A program made the position numbers and the translations under genes. DNA of 64,000 nucleotides, taken from contig NZ_AP022672.1 of the NCBI RefSeq assembly GCF_013374095.1, forward strand, positions 2,045,501-2,109,500, read 5' to 3'. This document shows, piece after piece, positions 18,319 to 27,151 of the stretch. Below the pieces are notes generated by a model. It was not told the origin of the DNA, ran no database searches, and worked only from the letters and a program-made list of their open reading frames with translations. Within the stretch, counting starts at the first letter, position 1; each line of letters starts with the position of its first letter. Source of the DNA: Sphingomonas sp. HMP6 (lineage in GTDB: Bacteria; Pseudomonadota; Alphaproteobacteria; Sphingomonadales; Sphingomonadaceae).

Positions 18319-19884
18319 CTAGCCCTCTAACAAAGCTGCACTTGCGATTCCGGCGAGCAGGTTCGGGATATGTTGCTCAGAAATATCGCGAATTTCTCGG
18401 GGATCGCTGACGGGCTGGCCATCGCGCGCGAAGCCGATCTTTCCTGTAAGCGCGGCCTCTTCCAGTACCTGCGCCAAGTCAGAATGATCGCGACTGCCGT
18501 CCATTGCCGGCAACAGAATCCGAGTCGCGGGATCGAGCGCCACGGGTTCATGACGAAGATTCGTGGTGGTGGCGCTACCATCGGCGGCGTCCGCTTGCGC
18601 AAGCGCGCTGGCGACCGGTTTACCCGCAATGTCGCAACGCGCGTTGACAGGCTCTAGCGCTATCGTGGCCATCCCCACCAGCACCATGCGAAAGAGCGCG
18701 TCCAGCAGCATTACCCGATCTGTATTGCCATCACTGCAATCCTCGAGCGTAGAGGATGCCGGATATCGCGACACCAGCCGCGCAATACCTTCGGCAACCT
18801 CTGCAGATCCGGTGGTCAGCGTGCGGCCGACGGCATCAGTCGCAACATAAGCTTCGCCGTCGCGCTTAAGCCTCATCCCCGACATCGTGAGGAAATGCAT
18901 CCGCGCAAGCCGATCCGGCATAAGCGCGCGATTGACCGTTGCCATCCGCTCATGACCAATCAACAGGCTTTGGCGGAAAGTGCGCCCCGACAAGAGATCG
19001 AGATATTGCTCGGACTTCACCAGATCGTTGCCCGAACGCACACGCACCTGCTCCGCCACTTCTGCGCCATAGTTATCGAGGATCATCGCCGGCAGATCGC
19101 ACTCCGCCAGAAACCCCAGTCCGTTGCGCGTCGCCCCTGCCGCGAAATCTCGCACTGTGCTGGGCTGGTTGGTCTCTTCGAGAAATTCGTGTGCGATGTA
19201 ATCGTCAGGCAGCGCGGCAAGCCGCTCCCCCCAGCTGCGAAGCATGTCACCATATGGCCCTTTTTCTGGTGTCGCGCTCTTTAGGAAGCCTAGCAGTTCC
19301 CGGGCTTTCGCGACGCGCGCGAGTGAATCCATCTCATCAGGAATTTCGAGCATGAAAGCATCGCGCAACGGCTGCATCATTCGCCACCCTGGCAACACGT
19401 TATAGCTGATGCAGGCAACGCCAACCGGGGAAAGTCGCGCACGAATGATGCGCAATATGGCGTCTTGCACCGCGCCGGGAACCCAACTGTAAACGCCGTG
19501 ACAAATGATATAGTCAAATTTACCCAATTCTTCGCCAATTTCGGTAAAACTTTGGCAGCGGATTTCGATGTTCGTAAGACCAAGTTTTGAAATCCTCGAG
19601 CGGCCCGCGGCGACCTGTGTTCGCGCAAGATCCACGCCGACGAAAGTGGCATGCGGATAGCGCACGGCGTAGGGAATGATGTTCCCTCCCGAGGCGCAGC
19701 CAAGCTCAAGAACCTTTGCATTAGCGAGTGGTGCGGCGTCGAGTCCGAACAGACCGGCGATTGCGCCTAGCCGCGACGGCTGGCTCTGGGGAAAGGCCTT
19801 GGACTGATAGGGAAGCAGATCATATTTCAGCGCAGTCCGCGCTATATTCGCTTCAATCTCTTCGAGCACCGGATTTGAGTTCAT
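18319..19884 (-). CDS. SAM-dependent methyltransferase with regulatory domain (candidate protein lysine methyltransferase)
   Basis: 521 residues from ATG 19884. An N-terminal class-I methyltransferase domain has motif I VLELGCASGG (residues 58-67), the ribose-binding acid in FVGVDLA (Asp85), FDYIICHGVYSWVP (123-136) and YNVLPGWRMM (161-170). The YNxLPGW motif together with a following helical 'methyltransferase regulatory domain' (about 220-300) and a long C-terminal domain is the layout of the Rickettsia enzymes PKMT1/PKMT2, which methylate lysines of the autotransporter OmpB. The length (~520) agrees. Here an autotransporter gene lies on the same strand downstream, with only the IS1380 element between. 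Base composition is AT-richer than the neighbours, suggesting transfer. Protein-lysine specificity is inference; small-molecule methylation cannot be excluded. Confidence 0.8.
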   Translation of the reverse strand: MNSNPVLEEIEANIARTALKYDLLPYQSKAFPQSQPSRLGAIAGLFGLDAAPLANAKVLELGCASGGNIIPYAVRYPHATFVGVDLARTQVAAGRSRISKLGLTNIEIRCQSFTEIGEELGKFDYIICHGVYSWVPGAVQDAILRIIRARLSPVGVACISYNVLPGWRMMQPLRDAFMLEIPDEMDSLARVAKARELLGFLKSATPEKGPYGDMLRSWGERLAALPDDYIAHEFLEETNQPSTVRDFAAGATRNGLGFLAECDLPAMILDNYGAEVAEQVRVRSGNDLVKSEQYLDLLSGRTFRQSLLIGHERMATVNRALMPDRLARMHFLTMSGMRLKRDGEAYVATDAVGRTLTTGSAEVAEGIARLVSRYPASSTLEDCSDGNTDRVMLLDALFRMVLVGMATIALEPVNARCDIAGKPVASALAQADAADGSATTTNLRHEPVALDPATRILLPAMDGSRDHSDLAQVLEEAALTGKIGFARDGQPVSDPREIRDISEQHIPNLLAGIASAALLEG

Positions 19885-19914
19885 ATTAAATCCCGCCTAT
19901 CTAAGGTTTTAACC

Positions 19915-19943
19915 AGTATAACGGCTAGGATATGTATACTCAA
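19915..19943 (-). promoter_or_regulatory. Sigma-70-type promoter of the methyltransferase gene
   Basis: On the minus strand TTGAGT (19938-19943) and TATACT (19915-19920) are separated by exactly 17 bp. The -10 box matches consensus at 5 of 6 positions, the -35 at 4 of 6. The -10 lies 30 bp upstream of the start codon, predicting a short leader of about 24 nt. Confidence 0.6.
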
Positions 19944-20404
19944 TTGTTCAGCGTTGTGGCTGTTCTACAATAGCTCGCTCGATGTCTTGAGAAACATTAT
20001 ATAGTTAAACATCGCAATTTCATGATCTTGCGATGCAGAGAGCCGAAACCTGTGGTCGTGCGATGAACGGCTATGAGGTGGTCGGGCAATGTTTACGCGA
20101 CGTCGTTGAAGGGGCGGCCATTACAGTGGGGCCATGTGTCATGAACAAGCGTCCGCTGATGTAACCGAGGCGCCCGAAAGCAGGCCGTCAATTTGCCACC
20201 CGTATCGCTTTCAAAACAGCCGGCCCGCCCACTACCTTGCCTGGACGCTCGGAACCGAAAAAGACTGCTCGCGGGTCTGGAGCCTTGGGCGCGCCCTTTA
20301 TAGTCGCGGTTGTTGGCAGGTATGTCTGTGATGCCGACGCCAACCACGGCAAAGCCTGGAAGCCTTGGTTTCTGGGACCCTGCCGGACGCGTGACATGTA
20401 GATT
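19944..20404. other. 460-bp AT-richer stretch between the methyltransferase promoter and tRNA-Tyr
   Basis: No frame here shows a recognisable protein. The first 150 bp are markedly AT-rich; the rest returns to high GC. It lies on the 3' side of tRNA-Tyr, the usual integration side of islands. I found no second copy of the tRNA 3' end within the window. Confidence 0.4.
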
Positions 20405-20491
20405 TGGTGGACAGGGTAGGGTTCGAACCTACGTAGGAGAAACTCCGGCAGATTTACAGTCTGCTGCCTTTAACCACTCGGCCACCTGTCC
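20405..20491 (-). tRNA. tRNA-Tyr (anticodon GTA)
   Basis: The minus strand folds as a class-II tRNA. The acceptor stem is GGACAGG/CCTGTCC with encoded CCA (20405-20407), the D arm GGCCGAGTGGTTAAAGGC, and the anticodon loop CTGTAAA within GCAGACTGTAAATCTGC. A long variable arm and the TTCGAAC T-loop follow. Anticodon GTA reads UAC/UAU. Its 3' end faces the accessory segment. Confidence 0.95.
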
Positions 20492-20661
20492 ATCAGGGCC
20501 GCTTCCCGAAAAGCGAGGCGTGCCAATGCCGACGACGTGCGCCCGTGTCAACGGATAACGCCACCCGGCTGCGCCCTACCCCCAAAACCCCGCCCTTGCA
20601 CCAGCGCCGCGCCGCGCATACCGACAACGGCATGACTGCTTTTCCATCCGGGGGTTCCGCC

Positions 20662-22275
20662 ATGCGCCGTTTCCTGCTCCTCGCCAGCACCGCCGCGGCG
20701 CTGATTGCGACTCCGCTCGCCGCGCAGTCGGTCGATCGTACGCAGACCGCACGCATCATCGACGAAGGCACAACGCACAGCGAAGTGATGCTGACCGCGC
20801 AGCATCTGTCCGACACGATCGGCCCGCGCATGACCAATTCGCCTTCGATGCGGTTGGCGGAAGCCTGGACGCAAAAGAAGTTTGCCGAATGGGGCCTGAA
20901 GAACATCCACAAGGATGCGTTCGATTTCGGCCGCGGCTGGTCCATCGTCTTGTCCAGCGTGCGGATGGTGTCGCCGCGTCCGATCCAATTGACGGCGATC
21001 CCGATCGCGTGGACGCCCGGTACCAATGGCACGATCTCTGCACCCGTCATCGTCGCGCCGATCAAGCGGGAGCGCGATTTCGACAAATGGCGCGGCAAGC
21101 TGTCGGGCAAGATCGTGATGATCACCCTGCCCGACAATGGCTCCGAACCCAGCGAACCCGGCTTCAAGCGCTACACCAGCGAGGAACTGGCCAAGCTCGA
21201 TCAATACCAGCAGCCGACCTATGACCCTGACGCCGCTGACCGCCGTATGAAGCGGCTCGATTTCGCCAAGAAGCTTGATGCCTTTCTGAAAGCCGAAGGC
21301 GCGGTGGCGATGGCGACGATGTCGTATCGCGACGGCAAATTGGTCAGCGGTGAGGGCTATACCTTCGGCGTCGGCGACACGCCGTCGCTGCCGGGCGTGC
21401 AGATCGCGGCGGAGGATTACCGGCGGCTGGCGCGCCTTGCGAAGGTCGGTCCGGCACCGACGGTCGAGATCACCAGCGACGTGCGTTTCGATGACAGCGA
21501 CCGCAACGCCTATAACATCATCGCCGAAATCCCCGGTACCGACCCCAAGGCGGGCTATGTCATGGCGGGCGCGCATCTCGATTCGTGGGTCGCGGGCGAC
21601 GGTGCCGCCGACAATGGCGCGGGCACGGCCATGATCATGGAAGCCGCGCGGATCATCGCCAAGACCGGTATCCGCCCCAAGCGCACGATCCGTTTCGCTT
21701 TGTGGGCGGGCGAGGAACAGGGCCTGCTCGGCTCGCTCGCTTATGTCGAAAGCCATCTTGCCACGCGGGGCAGTGCGAACGAACCGAAGCTCAGCGGTCT
21801 GGCGCTCTATCAGGGCTGGTCGAACCGCTGGCCGATCACCCCCAAGCCCGGCTGGGGCGATCTCGCCGCTTATTTCAATCTCGACAATGGCGCAGGCAAG
21901 GTTCGCGGGATCTATGTCGAGAACAATCCGGCGGTCGTGCCGATCTTCCGCGAATGGCTGAGCCCGTTCGGGCCGATGGGGGCGAAAGACGTGGTGATCC
22001 GCAAGACCGGCGGCACCGACCACGTCTTCATGCAGGCGGTCGGCGTACCCGGCTTCCAGTTCATTCAGGACCCGCTCGATTATGATTCGCGCGTCCACCA
22101 TTCGGGCATCGACACGTTCGACCATCTGAAGGGCAACGACATGCGCCAGGGATCGGTCATCCTGGCCTCGTTCCTGGTCAATGCGGCCAATGCCGACAAG
22201 GCTCTGCCCCGCCCACCTTTGCCCACCAAGCCGGTCACGACCGACCCCTTTGCATACTCGGATGAGGAAGAATAA
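20662..22275 (+). CDS. Secreted M28-family zinc aminopeptidase
   Basis: 537 residues from ATG 20662, chosen because MRRFLLLASTAAALIATPLAAQS is a clean signal peptide; the frame extends 39 codons upstream without one. A PA-like insert domain lies in the first half. The M28 catalytic core then shows the zinc ligands in AGAHLDSW (His, Asp), DGAADNGAG (Asp), WAGEEQGLLGS (catalytic and bridging Glu) and DSRVHHSGIDT (His). The enzyme would release N-terminal amino acids from peptides in the periplasm or outside the cell. Its stop codon overlaps the start of rlmB (TAATG). Confidence 0.9.
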   Translation: MRRFLLLASTAAALIATPLAAQSVDRTQTARIIDEGTTHSEVMLTAQHLSDTIGPRMTNSPSMRLAEAWTQKKFAEWGLKNIHKDAFDFGRGWSIVLSSVRMVSPRPIQLTAIPIAWTPGTNGTISAPVIVAPIKRERDFDKWRGKLSGKIVMITLPDNGSEPSEPGFKRYTSEELAKLDQYQQPTYDPDAADRRMKRLDFAKKLDAFLKAEGAVAMATMSYRDGKLVSGEGYTFGVGDTPSLPGVQIAAEDYRRLARLAKVGPAPTVEITSDVRFDDSDRNAYNIIAEIPGTDPKAGYVMAGAHLDSWVAGDGAADNGAGTAMIMEAARIIAKTGIRPKRTIRFALWAGEEQGLLGSLAYVESHLATRGSANEPKLSGLALYQGWSNRWPITPKPGWGDLAAYFNLDNGAGKVRGIYVENNPAVVPIFREWLSPFGPMGAKDVVIRKTGGTDHVFMQAVGVPGFQFIQDPLDYDSRVHHSGIDTFDHLKGNDMRQGSVILASFLVNAANADKALPRPPLPTKPVTTDPFAYSDEEE

Positions 22276-23018
22276 TGGCACGTCGTGGACATCGCCCGTC
22301 GCAGGCCCCCGCCGGGCGCCCGCGTTTCTGGGGGCGGCATGCGGTCACCGCCGCGCTCGCCAATCCCGAGCGCGTGGTGCGCAAGATGTGGGTCACGCGC
22401 GAAGCTGCGGCGAGCCTCGACATTCCGCCGGTGATCCCGATCGTCTATGCCGATGTGCAGGATCTCGCGCGGCTGGTGCCGGGCGACGCGCCGCATCAGG
22501 GGCTGGTGGCCGAGGTCGATCCGCTCGAGGACATCTGGCTCGCCGATCTGCTGCAACAGGGTGAAGGCGATCAGCGTCCGCTGCTGATCCTCGACGGCGT
22601 GACCGATCCGCACAATGTCGGCGCGATTTTGCGCTCGGCAGCGGCGTTCGATGTCCTCGGGATCGTGACGCCGGACCGCAACGCGCCACCCGAATCGGGG
22701 ACGATCGCGCGCGCTGCATCGGGCGCGCTCGAGATCGTGCCATGGGTGAGGGTCGTCAATCTGGCGCGCGCGCTGGAAGAAATCGGCGAGGCCGGATTCT
22801 GGCGCGTCGGGCTGACCGGCGAGGCGAACCAGACCCTCGTCACGGCAATGGGGACGCAGCGCGTCGCGCTCGTGCTCGGGGCCGAGGGCGAAGGGATGCG
22901 GCAGAACACCGCATCGCATTGCGACGAGCTTGCGAAGCTGCCGATCTCGCATCGCATGGAAAGCCTGAACGTGTCGAACGCCGCGGCGATCGCGCTCTAT
23001 GCGGCAGCGTCTCGTTAG
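22275..23018 (+). CDS. rlmB: 23S rRNA (guanosine-2'-O-)methyltransferase, TrmH/RlmB family
   Basis: 247 residues; ATG 22275 overlaps the preceding stop by one base. After a basic tail comes the substrate-binding segment FWGRHAVTAALANP. The SpoU/TrmH knotted domain follows: motif 1 LDGVTDPHNVGAILRSA (conserved Asn and Arg), motif 2 LVLGAEGEGM and motif 3 LPISHRMESLNVSNAAAI. RlmB methylates G2251 of 23S rRNA using SAM. Related TrmH enzymes act on other sites, so the exact nucleotide is a family-based call. Confidence 0.88.
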   Translation: MARRGHRPSQAPAGRPRFWGRHAVTAALANPERVVRKMWVTREAAASLDIPPVIPIVYADVQDLARLVPGDAPHQGLVAEVDPLEDIWLADLLQQGEGDQRPLLILDGVTDPHNVGAILRSAAAFDVLGIVTPDRNAPPESGTIARAASGALEIVPWVRVVNLARALEEIGEAGFWRVGLTGEANQTLVTAMGTQRVALVLGAEGEGMRQNTASHCDELAKLPISHRMESLNVSNAAAIALYAAASR

Positions 23019-23050
23019 AGAAGAACTGGGCGCTGAACGGGGAATCGGAC

Positions 23051-23818
23051 ATGACGGCACGTTTCGGAAAAGCCCTGCTGGCGCTGCTGCTGCCGTTCGT
23101 GCTGGCGAGTTGCGTGTTGACGCCGGGCAAGTTCGTCTCGACGCTCAGGATCGATGCCGACCGGCATTTCGCCTTCACCTATGTCGGAGAGGTGATCGCG
23201 ATCGATCTTGGCAGCGAGTTCACCAAGGGCATGAAAGACGCCGGCGAAACCGACAAGGGCGCAGATCCTGCCGCGTCGGACGAGAATGAGCCGGGGATGC
23301 AGAAGATCGCGCTGCAGAAACGCGGCAAGCCCGGCGGTGCCAAGGCCACGCCCGCGCCCAAGGATTCCAGCGACAAGAAGAACCGCGCCATCGCCGCCGC
23401 GCTTTCGAAGGAAGTCGGCTATCGCAAAGTTACCTATCTCGGCGATGGCAAGTTCAGCATCGATTATGCGATCTCGGGCACGCTCGATCGTGCGTTCCTC
23501 TGGCCGTACAATCTCGATGCCGAGATCGTCTTCCCGTTCGTGGTGCTCGAAGTGCGCGCCAACAATACGGTGCGGATCAAGGCCCCGGCCTTCGCCAAGG
23601 AAAATGACGCGACCAAGAATATAGCGGGTCTGGGCGGCAGCGGGCCGCCCAAGCAAGCGAGCCAGCTCGACGGCACCTTCACGCTCGACACCGATGCCGA
23701 AATCGTCAGCCAGAACAATGAGGACGGCGCGGTGACGACCGGCGCGCGCAAGACCGTGACGTGGAAAGCGACGCCGACCAGCAAAGATGCGCCGAGCGCG
23801 GTGCTGCGTTTCCGGTGA
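23051..23818 (+). CDS. Putative outer-membrane or periplasmic lipoprotein, function unknown
   Basis: 255 residues from ATG 23051. The N-terminus ends its hydrophobic stretch with FVLASC, a lipobox with Cys near residue 20, followed by a compact N-terminal part (STLRIDADRHFAFTYVGEV). The middle is charged, low-complexity and Lys/Ala/Asp-rich, and the C-terminal part is beta-rich. I recognise no catalytic motif. It stands 32 bp after rlmB and overlaps the next gene by a GTGA junction, so it is probably in the same transcript. Confidence 0.7.
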   Translation: MTARFGKALLALLLPFVLASCVLTPGKFVSTLRIDADRHFAFTYVGEVIAIDLGSEFTKGMKDAGETDKGADPAASDENEPGMQKIALQKRGKPGGAKATPAPKDSSDKKNRAIAAALSKEVGYRKVTYLGDGKFSIDYAISGTLDRAFLWPYNLDAEIVFPFVVLEVRANNTVRIKAPAFAKENDATKNIAGLGGSGPPKQASQLDGTFTLDTDAEIVSQNNEDGAVTTGARKTVTWKATPTSKDAPSAVLRFR

Positions 23819-24396
23819 TTCCGGCGGAGACGCAGCGCGAGACCGAGCTCGAGACGATGCTGCTGGGGCCGGTCCTACCCGAGCGGGACTGCGGCGATTG
23901 CACGGTGTGCTGTACCGTCCTTACGGTGAACACCCCGGATTTTGCAAAGCCTGCCGGGGTGGCTTGTGTGCATCTGACGGACGGCGGGTGCAGCATTCAT
24001 GCGGTGCGGCCCCATATCTGCCGGACCTGGTTCTGCGCCTGGCGCAGGCTCGCTAGCCTGCCTGACGAGGCCCGCCCCGACCGGTCGGGCCTGCTGGTGT
24101 CGCTCGCCTTCGTCCCCGAACCGCAGAACTGCTTCGAGGGCGTCGCGATTACCGTGCGGGCGCTCGACGGCAGCGATGCGATCGCGAGCGGCATGGCGGC
24201 GACGGTGCTCGACAGCGTGTGCGATCAGCTCGTGCCGGTGTGGTTCAGCGACGGATCGAAGAAGATGCTGATGCACCCGGAGGACGCGATCGCGCGGCTG
24301 GTGCTGTCGGGTGAGCCGGCACCCGACGAGTTACAGGATGAGGTCGCGGCGTGGCGGGAGCGGTATGGCATGTTCGCGTCTGACGTTTCCGACTAA
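23815..24396 (+). CDS. YkgJ-like Cys-cluster (zinc/iron-chelating) protein
   Basis: About 193 residues if translation begins at GTG 23815, which overlaps the preceding stop (GTGA); the first ATG is 23857. The core has the CxxCxxCC signature CGDCTVCC, followed by GGCSIHAVRPHICRTWFCAW, which adds the later cysteines. This is the pattern of the YkgJ/UPF0153 family that binds Zn or an Fe-S cluster. The biological role in the family is not established. A downstream hairpin separates it from the convergent ferredoxin gene. Confidence 0.75.
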   Translation: MIPAETQRETELETMLLGPVLPERDCGDCTVCCTVLTVNTPDFAKPAGVACVHLTDGGCSIHAVRPHICRTWFCAWRRLASLPDEARPDRSGLLVSLAFVPEPQNCFEGVAITVRALDGSDAIASGMAATVLDSVCDQLVPVWFSDGSKKMLMHPEDAIARLVLSGEPAPDELQDEVAAWRERYGMFASDVSD

Positions 24397-24473
24397 GACG
24401 TCGGCAAAAGCGCCGTCGACCGGGCTCGCCAAAGCGACCCGTCGACCGTGCCGGGCGCTGCGCTGCGCGCACC

Positions 24474-24493
24474 GGCGGGAACGTCGTCCCGCC
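24474..24493. terminator. Hairpin between convergent YkgJ-like and ferredoxin genes
   Basis: GGCGGGA (24474-24480) pairs with TCCCGCC (24487-24493) around a 6-nt loop, 8 bp from the ferredoxin stop. No T tract flanks it, so termination is a weak inference. Confidence 0.35.
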
Positions 24494-24501
24494 TGCGCCC
24501 G

Positions 24502-24819
24502 TCAGTCCTCCGCCGCGATCGTAACCTTCAACCCATCAAGCGCATCGGTCATTTCGATCTGGCACGACAGGCGCGAGGTCGCGTTGCGATCCGCCGAGGA
24601 ATCGAGCAGATCATTCTCATCTTCGCTCATCTTAGGCAGTTTGGCCGCAAATTCCGGGTCGACATGCACATGGCACGTCGCGCACGAGCAGCAACCGCCG
24701 CACAGCGCCAGGATCTCGTCGATTCCAGCGTCCCGAATCACTTCCATCACCGAAAGCCCGGCCTCGCCATTGATCTCGCGTTCTTCCCCTTCGCGGGTCA
24801 CGACGATAAGCTTGGGCAT
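24502..24819 (-). CDS. 2Fe-2S ferredoxin, adrenodoxin type
   Basis: 105 residues. The beta-grasp start [13 protein letters not shown] leads to the cluster loop [10 protein letters not shown] (Cys-x5-Cys-x2-Cys) and the fourth ligand in [15 protein letters not shown] is the acidic helix that docks partner reductases or P450s. Such proteins carry single electrons for Fe-S assembly or for monooxygenases; no partner is adjacent. The Rieske oxygenase far downstream also needs an electron donor, but nothing ties the two together. The gene is divergent from the DNA glycosylase gene, with a 36-bp gap. Confidence 0.88.
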   Translation of the reverse strand: MPKLIVVTREGEEREINGEAGLSVMEVIRDAGIDEILALCGGCCSCATCHVHVDPEFAAKLPKMSEDENDLLDSSADRNATSRLSCQIEMTDALDGLKVTIAAED

Positions 24820-24855
24820 GGACGTTCCTTTTCGGGTAGCGATAGCGGATCTGCC

Positions 24856-25515
24856 ATGCCGCCAGACGCGGCGCCGATCAAGAGACTGCGTATGGGACTG
24901 AGCGCCGAACAGCTAAAGACCGCGCTCGACGCGCTGGCGGCACGCGAACCCGCGCTGGCCGAGGCGATCGGCCGCGTCGGCTATCCCCCGCCCCGCATCA
25001 GCGCGCGCGGCTATGCCACGCTGCTGCGCACGATCATCGGCCAGCAAGTCAGCACCAAGGCCGCGCAGAGCGTATGGCACAAGCTGGAGGGCATCGTCGG
25101 CGACCTGACCGACCCCGGCAACGTCACCCGCGCGAGCGACGAGCAGTTGCGCGAGGCGGGCCTGTCGCGTCAGAAAGCGGGCTATGCGCGCAGCCTGTCG
25201 GCGCTGGTGACGACCGGCGAGCTCGATCTGGCTCACTTACCGGCCGATGACGAGGAAGCGATCGCCAAGCTGGTCGCGGTCAAGGGCATCGGGCGCTGGT
25301 CGGCCGAGATCTACCTGCTGTTCGCAGAGGGGCGCACCGATATCTGGCCGGCTGGCGATCTGGCCGTGCAGATCGAGGTCGGGCGCATCCTCGGGCACGA
25401 GACGCGCCCAAGCGAGAAACTGACCCGTGAGCTGGCCGAGGCGTGGCGTCCGCATCGGGGCGCTGCCGCGATCTTCGCGTGGCACCATTATCAAAGCGAC
25501 ATGAAGGTGATTTGA
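24856..25515 (+). CDS. DNA-3-methyladenine glycosylase II (AlkA-type, HhH-GPD)
   Basis: 219 residues from ATG 24856; an alternative in-frame ATG at 24892 would give 207. The core is the helix-hairpin-helix [15 protein letters not shown] followed by the catalytic aspartate in WPAGDLAVQ, with an upstream [11 protein letters not shown] helix. This is the HhH-GPD superfamily; the enzyme excises alkylated purines from DNA in base-excision repair. It lacks the N-terminal TBP-like domain of E. coli AlkA, as do many short alphaproteobacterial versions. Four bases separate it from the next gene. Confidence 0.88.
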   Translation: MPPDAAPIKRLRMGLSAEQLKTALDALAAREPALAEAIGRVGYPPPRISARGYATLLRTIIGQQVSTKAAQSVWHKLEGIVGDLTDPGNVTRASDEQLREAGLSRQKAGYARSLSALVTTGELDLAHLPADDEEAIAKLVAVKGIGRWSAEIYLLFAEGRTDIWPAGDLAVQIEVGRILGHETRPSEKLTRELAEAWRPHRGAAAIFAWHHYQSDMKVI

Positions 25516-25518
25516 AGC

Positions 25519-25869
25519 ATGGCCAAAGCCGACCGCCTGGCGCGCCTCGACGATCGTCGCGTCGAGATGGAAGCCGAATATCGCACGATGTTGATCGCCG
25601 CGTTGCAGCGCACGGCGGCCAAGCGGCTGCATCTGTTCGGTCATTCCAAGGACCGCACGGCGGTGGCCGCCGCGGCCCCGGTCATCGATGAATTGACCGC
25701 GCTCGGCAACGACATCGATACGGCGCGCGAGCAGCTTTCGATTGCGCCGTTCGATCTGCACCGGCAGTTCCTCGCGGCGCGCGGACCAGTCAGCGCGCAC
25801 GCCGTCGGCGAAGCAAAACAAGCGCAGACATGGCTCGACCGACTGGAAACGACGGAGACAGGCACGTGA
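25519..25869 (+). CDS. Conserved hypothetical protein (116 aa)
   Basis: A mostly helical, soluble protein with an Arg/Asp/Glu-rich N-terminus (ADRLARLDDRRVEMEAEY) and no signal peptide or membrane segment. I do not recognise the family. It lies between the glycosylase (3-bp gap) and mtnP (GTGA overlap), so it belongs to that transcript. The tight packing supports it being a real gene. Confidence 0.65.
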   Translation: MAKADRLARLDDRRVEMEAEYRTMLIAALQRTAAKRLHLFGHSKDRTAVAAAAPVIDELTALGNDIDTAREQLSIAPFDLHRQFLAARGPVSAHAVGEAKQAQTWLDRLETTETGT

Positions 25870-26735
25870 CCAAATGGAAACTCGGCATCATCGGCGGTTC
25901 CGGCCTATATGCGATCGATGCGCTGCAAAACCCCGAGTGGCGGCGCGTCGATACGCCGTGGGGCGCGCCGTCCGATGAACTGCTGTTCGGATCAATCGGC
26001 GATGTCGAGCTGGTGTTCCTGCCGAGACATGGGCGCGGGCACCGAATCAGCCCTTCCGAGCTCAACTTCCGCGCTAACATCGACGCGCTGAAGCGTGTCG
26101 GCTGCACTGATCTGATCGCAATCTCCTCGATCGGGAGCTTGCGCGAGGAATTGTCGCCGGGGCATTTTGTGGTGGTCGATCAATTCATCGATCGGACGGT
26201 CGCGCGCACCTCCAGCTTCTTCGGGACGGGCATGGTCGCGCATGTGTCGATGGCGGAGCCGGTGTGCCCGCGCTTGTCGGGCCTCGCGGCAGCGGCAGTG
26301 GCGGCGGCGGGCGGCAATGTCACCAACGGTGCGACCTATCTTGCGATGGAAGGCCCGCAATTCTCCAGCCGCGCGGAAAGCCTGCTCTACCGGCAATGGG
26401 GTGCCGACGTGATCGGCATGACGGCGATGCCCGAGGCGAAGCTCGCGCGCGAAGCCGAGCTTCCCTACGCGCTGATCGGCATGGTCACCGATTACGATTG
26501 CTGGCGCGAGGAAGCTGCGTTCGTCGAGGTCGCCGAGGTCATTCGCCAAATGGGCGCGAACGGCGCGATTGCGCGCCAGGCTGTCGCGGCTTTGGTCGCG
26601 GCATTACCAGCGGAACGAACGCCCTCGCCGCTCGACACCGTGCTCGATCATGCGTTGATCACCGCCCCCGATGCACGCGATCCGGCGGTGCTGGCAAAGC
26701 TCGACGCGGTCGCGGGGCGGGTGCTGCGCGCTTAG
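25866..26735 (+). CDS. mtnP: S-methyl-5'-thioadenosine phosphorylase
   Basis: 289 residues from GTG 25866, which overlaps the preceding stop (GTGA); the upstream ATG at 25830 would overlap further. Phosphate- and nucleoside-binding signatures are all present: KLGIIGGSGLY, LPRHGRGHRISPSE, FRANIDAL, EGPQFSSRAES and the specificity loop VIGMTAMPEAKLARE with VTDYDCW. The enzyme converts methylthioadenosine and phosphate to adenine and methylthioribose-1-phosphate, the first step of methionine salvage. The 3' end overlaps the convergent DUF6894 gene by four bases. Confidence 0.93.
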   Translation: MTKWKLGIIGGSGLYAIDALQNPEWRRVDTPWGAPSDELLFGSIGDVELVFLPRHGRGHRISPSELNFRANIDALKRVGCTDLIAISSIGSLREELSPGHFVVVDQFIDRTVARTSSFFGTGMVAHVSMAEPVCPRLSGLAAAAVAAAGGNVTNGATYLAMEGPQFSSRAESLLYRQWGADVIGMTAMPEAKLAREAELPYALIGMVTDYDCWREEAAFVEVAEVIRQMGANGAIARQAVAALVAALPAERTPSPLDTVLDHALITAPDARDPAVLAKLDAVAGRVLRA

Positions 26736-26989
26736 CCGTCCGTCCCGACCAATTCTTCGGCTGGGGCCATCTCCACGGTAAAGCGCAGCGTGAAGAGATG
26801 GTCGCGATTATGGTCCGACACCGTCATCTTCCACGTGCGCGATTCGAGCACGCGTTCCGGCATCTCGCGCAGGATTTCGGCGGAATAGCGCACCGCTTCG
26901 ATCCGGGCGGCATCCAGATCGGGCCATTCCGAACCTTCCAGATCCCGGAAGTCCGATCCGTCCGAAATGTCGAAGAAGTAACGCGGCAT
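26732..26989 (-). CDS. DUF6894 family small protein
   Basis: 85 residues. MPRYFFDISDG, EWPDLDAARIEAVRYSAEIL and a final beta-strand pair with FTLRFTVE match the small DUF6894 proteins common in Rhizobiales and Sphingomonadales. They have no known activity. Its stop codon lies inside the 3' end of mtnP. Confidence 0.75.
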   Translation of the reverse strand: MPRYFFDISDGSDFRDLEGSEWPDLDAARIEAVRYSAEILREMPERVLESRTWKMTVSDHNRDHLFTLRFTVEMAPAEELVGTDG

Positions 26990-27151
26990 TGAGGGTGCTC
27001 CGGGCCGGGCAAGCGTGCCCGCGCCATAAATGTCTGCTGTGTCCGATACCGGTCCGGTTTAGGCCAGCGTGTGTGAGGACGGTGTGAAACCGCGCATCCG
27101 GGATATCCCTATACGGGTTCGCCACCGATCAGCCTTTCACCAACGATAGGG

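Noticed and set aside
20405..20430. tRNA-Tyr 3' end as an attachment site with a second copy in the window
   Set aside because: No repeat of the T-arm/acceptor sequence is visible around 10.4-20.4 kb or elsewhere in the window, and there is no integrase gene.
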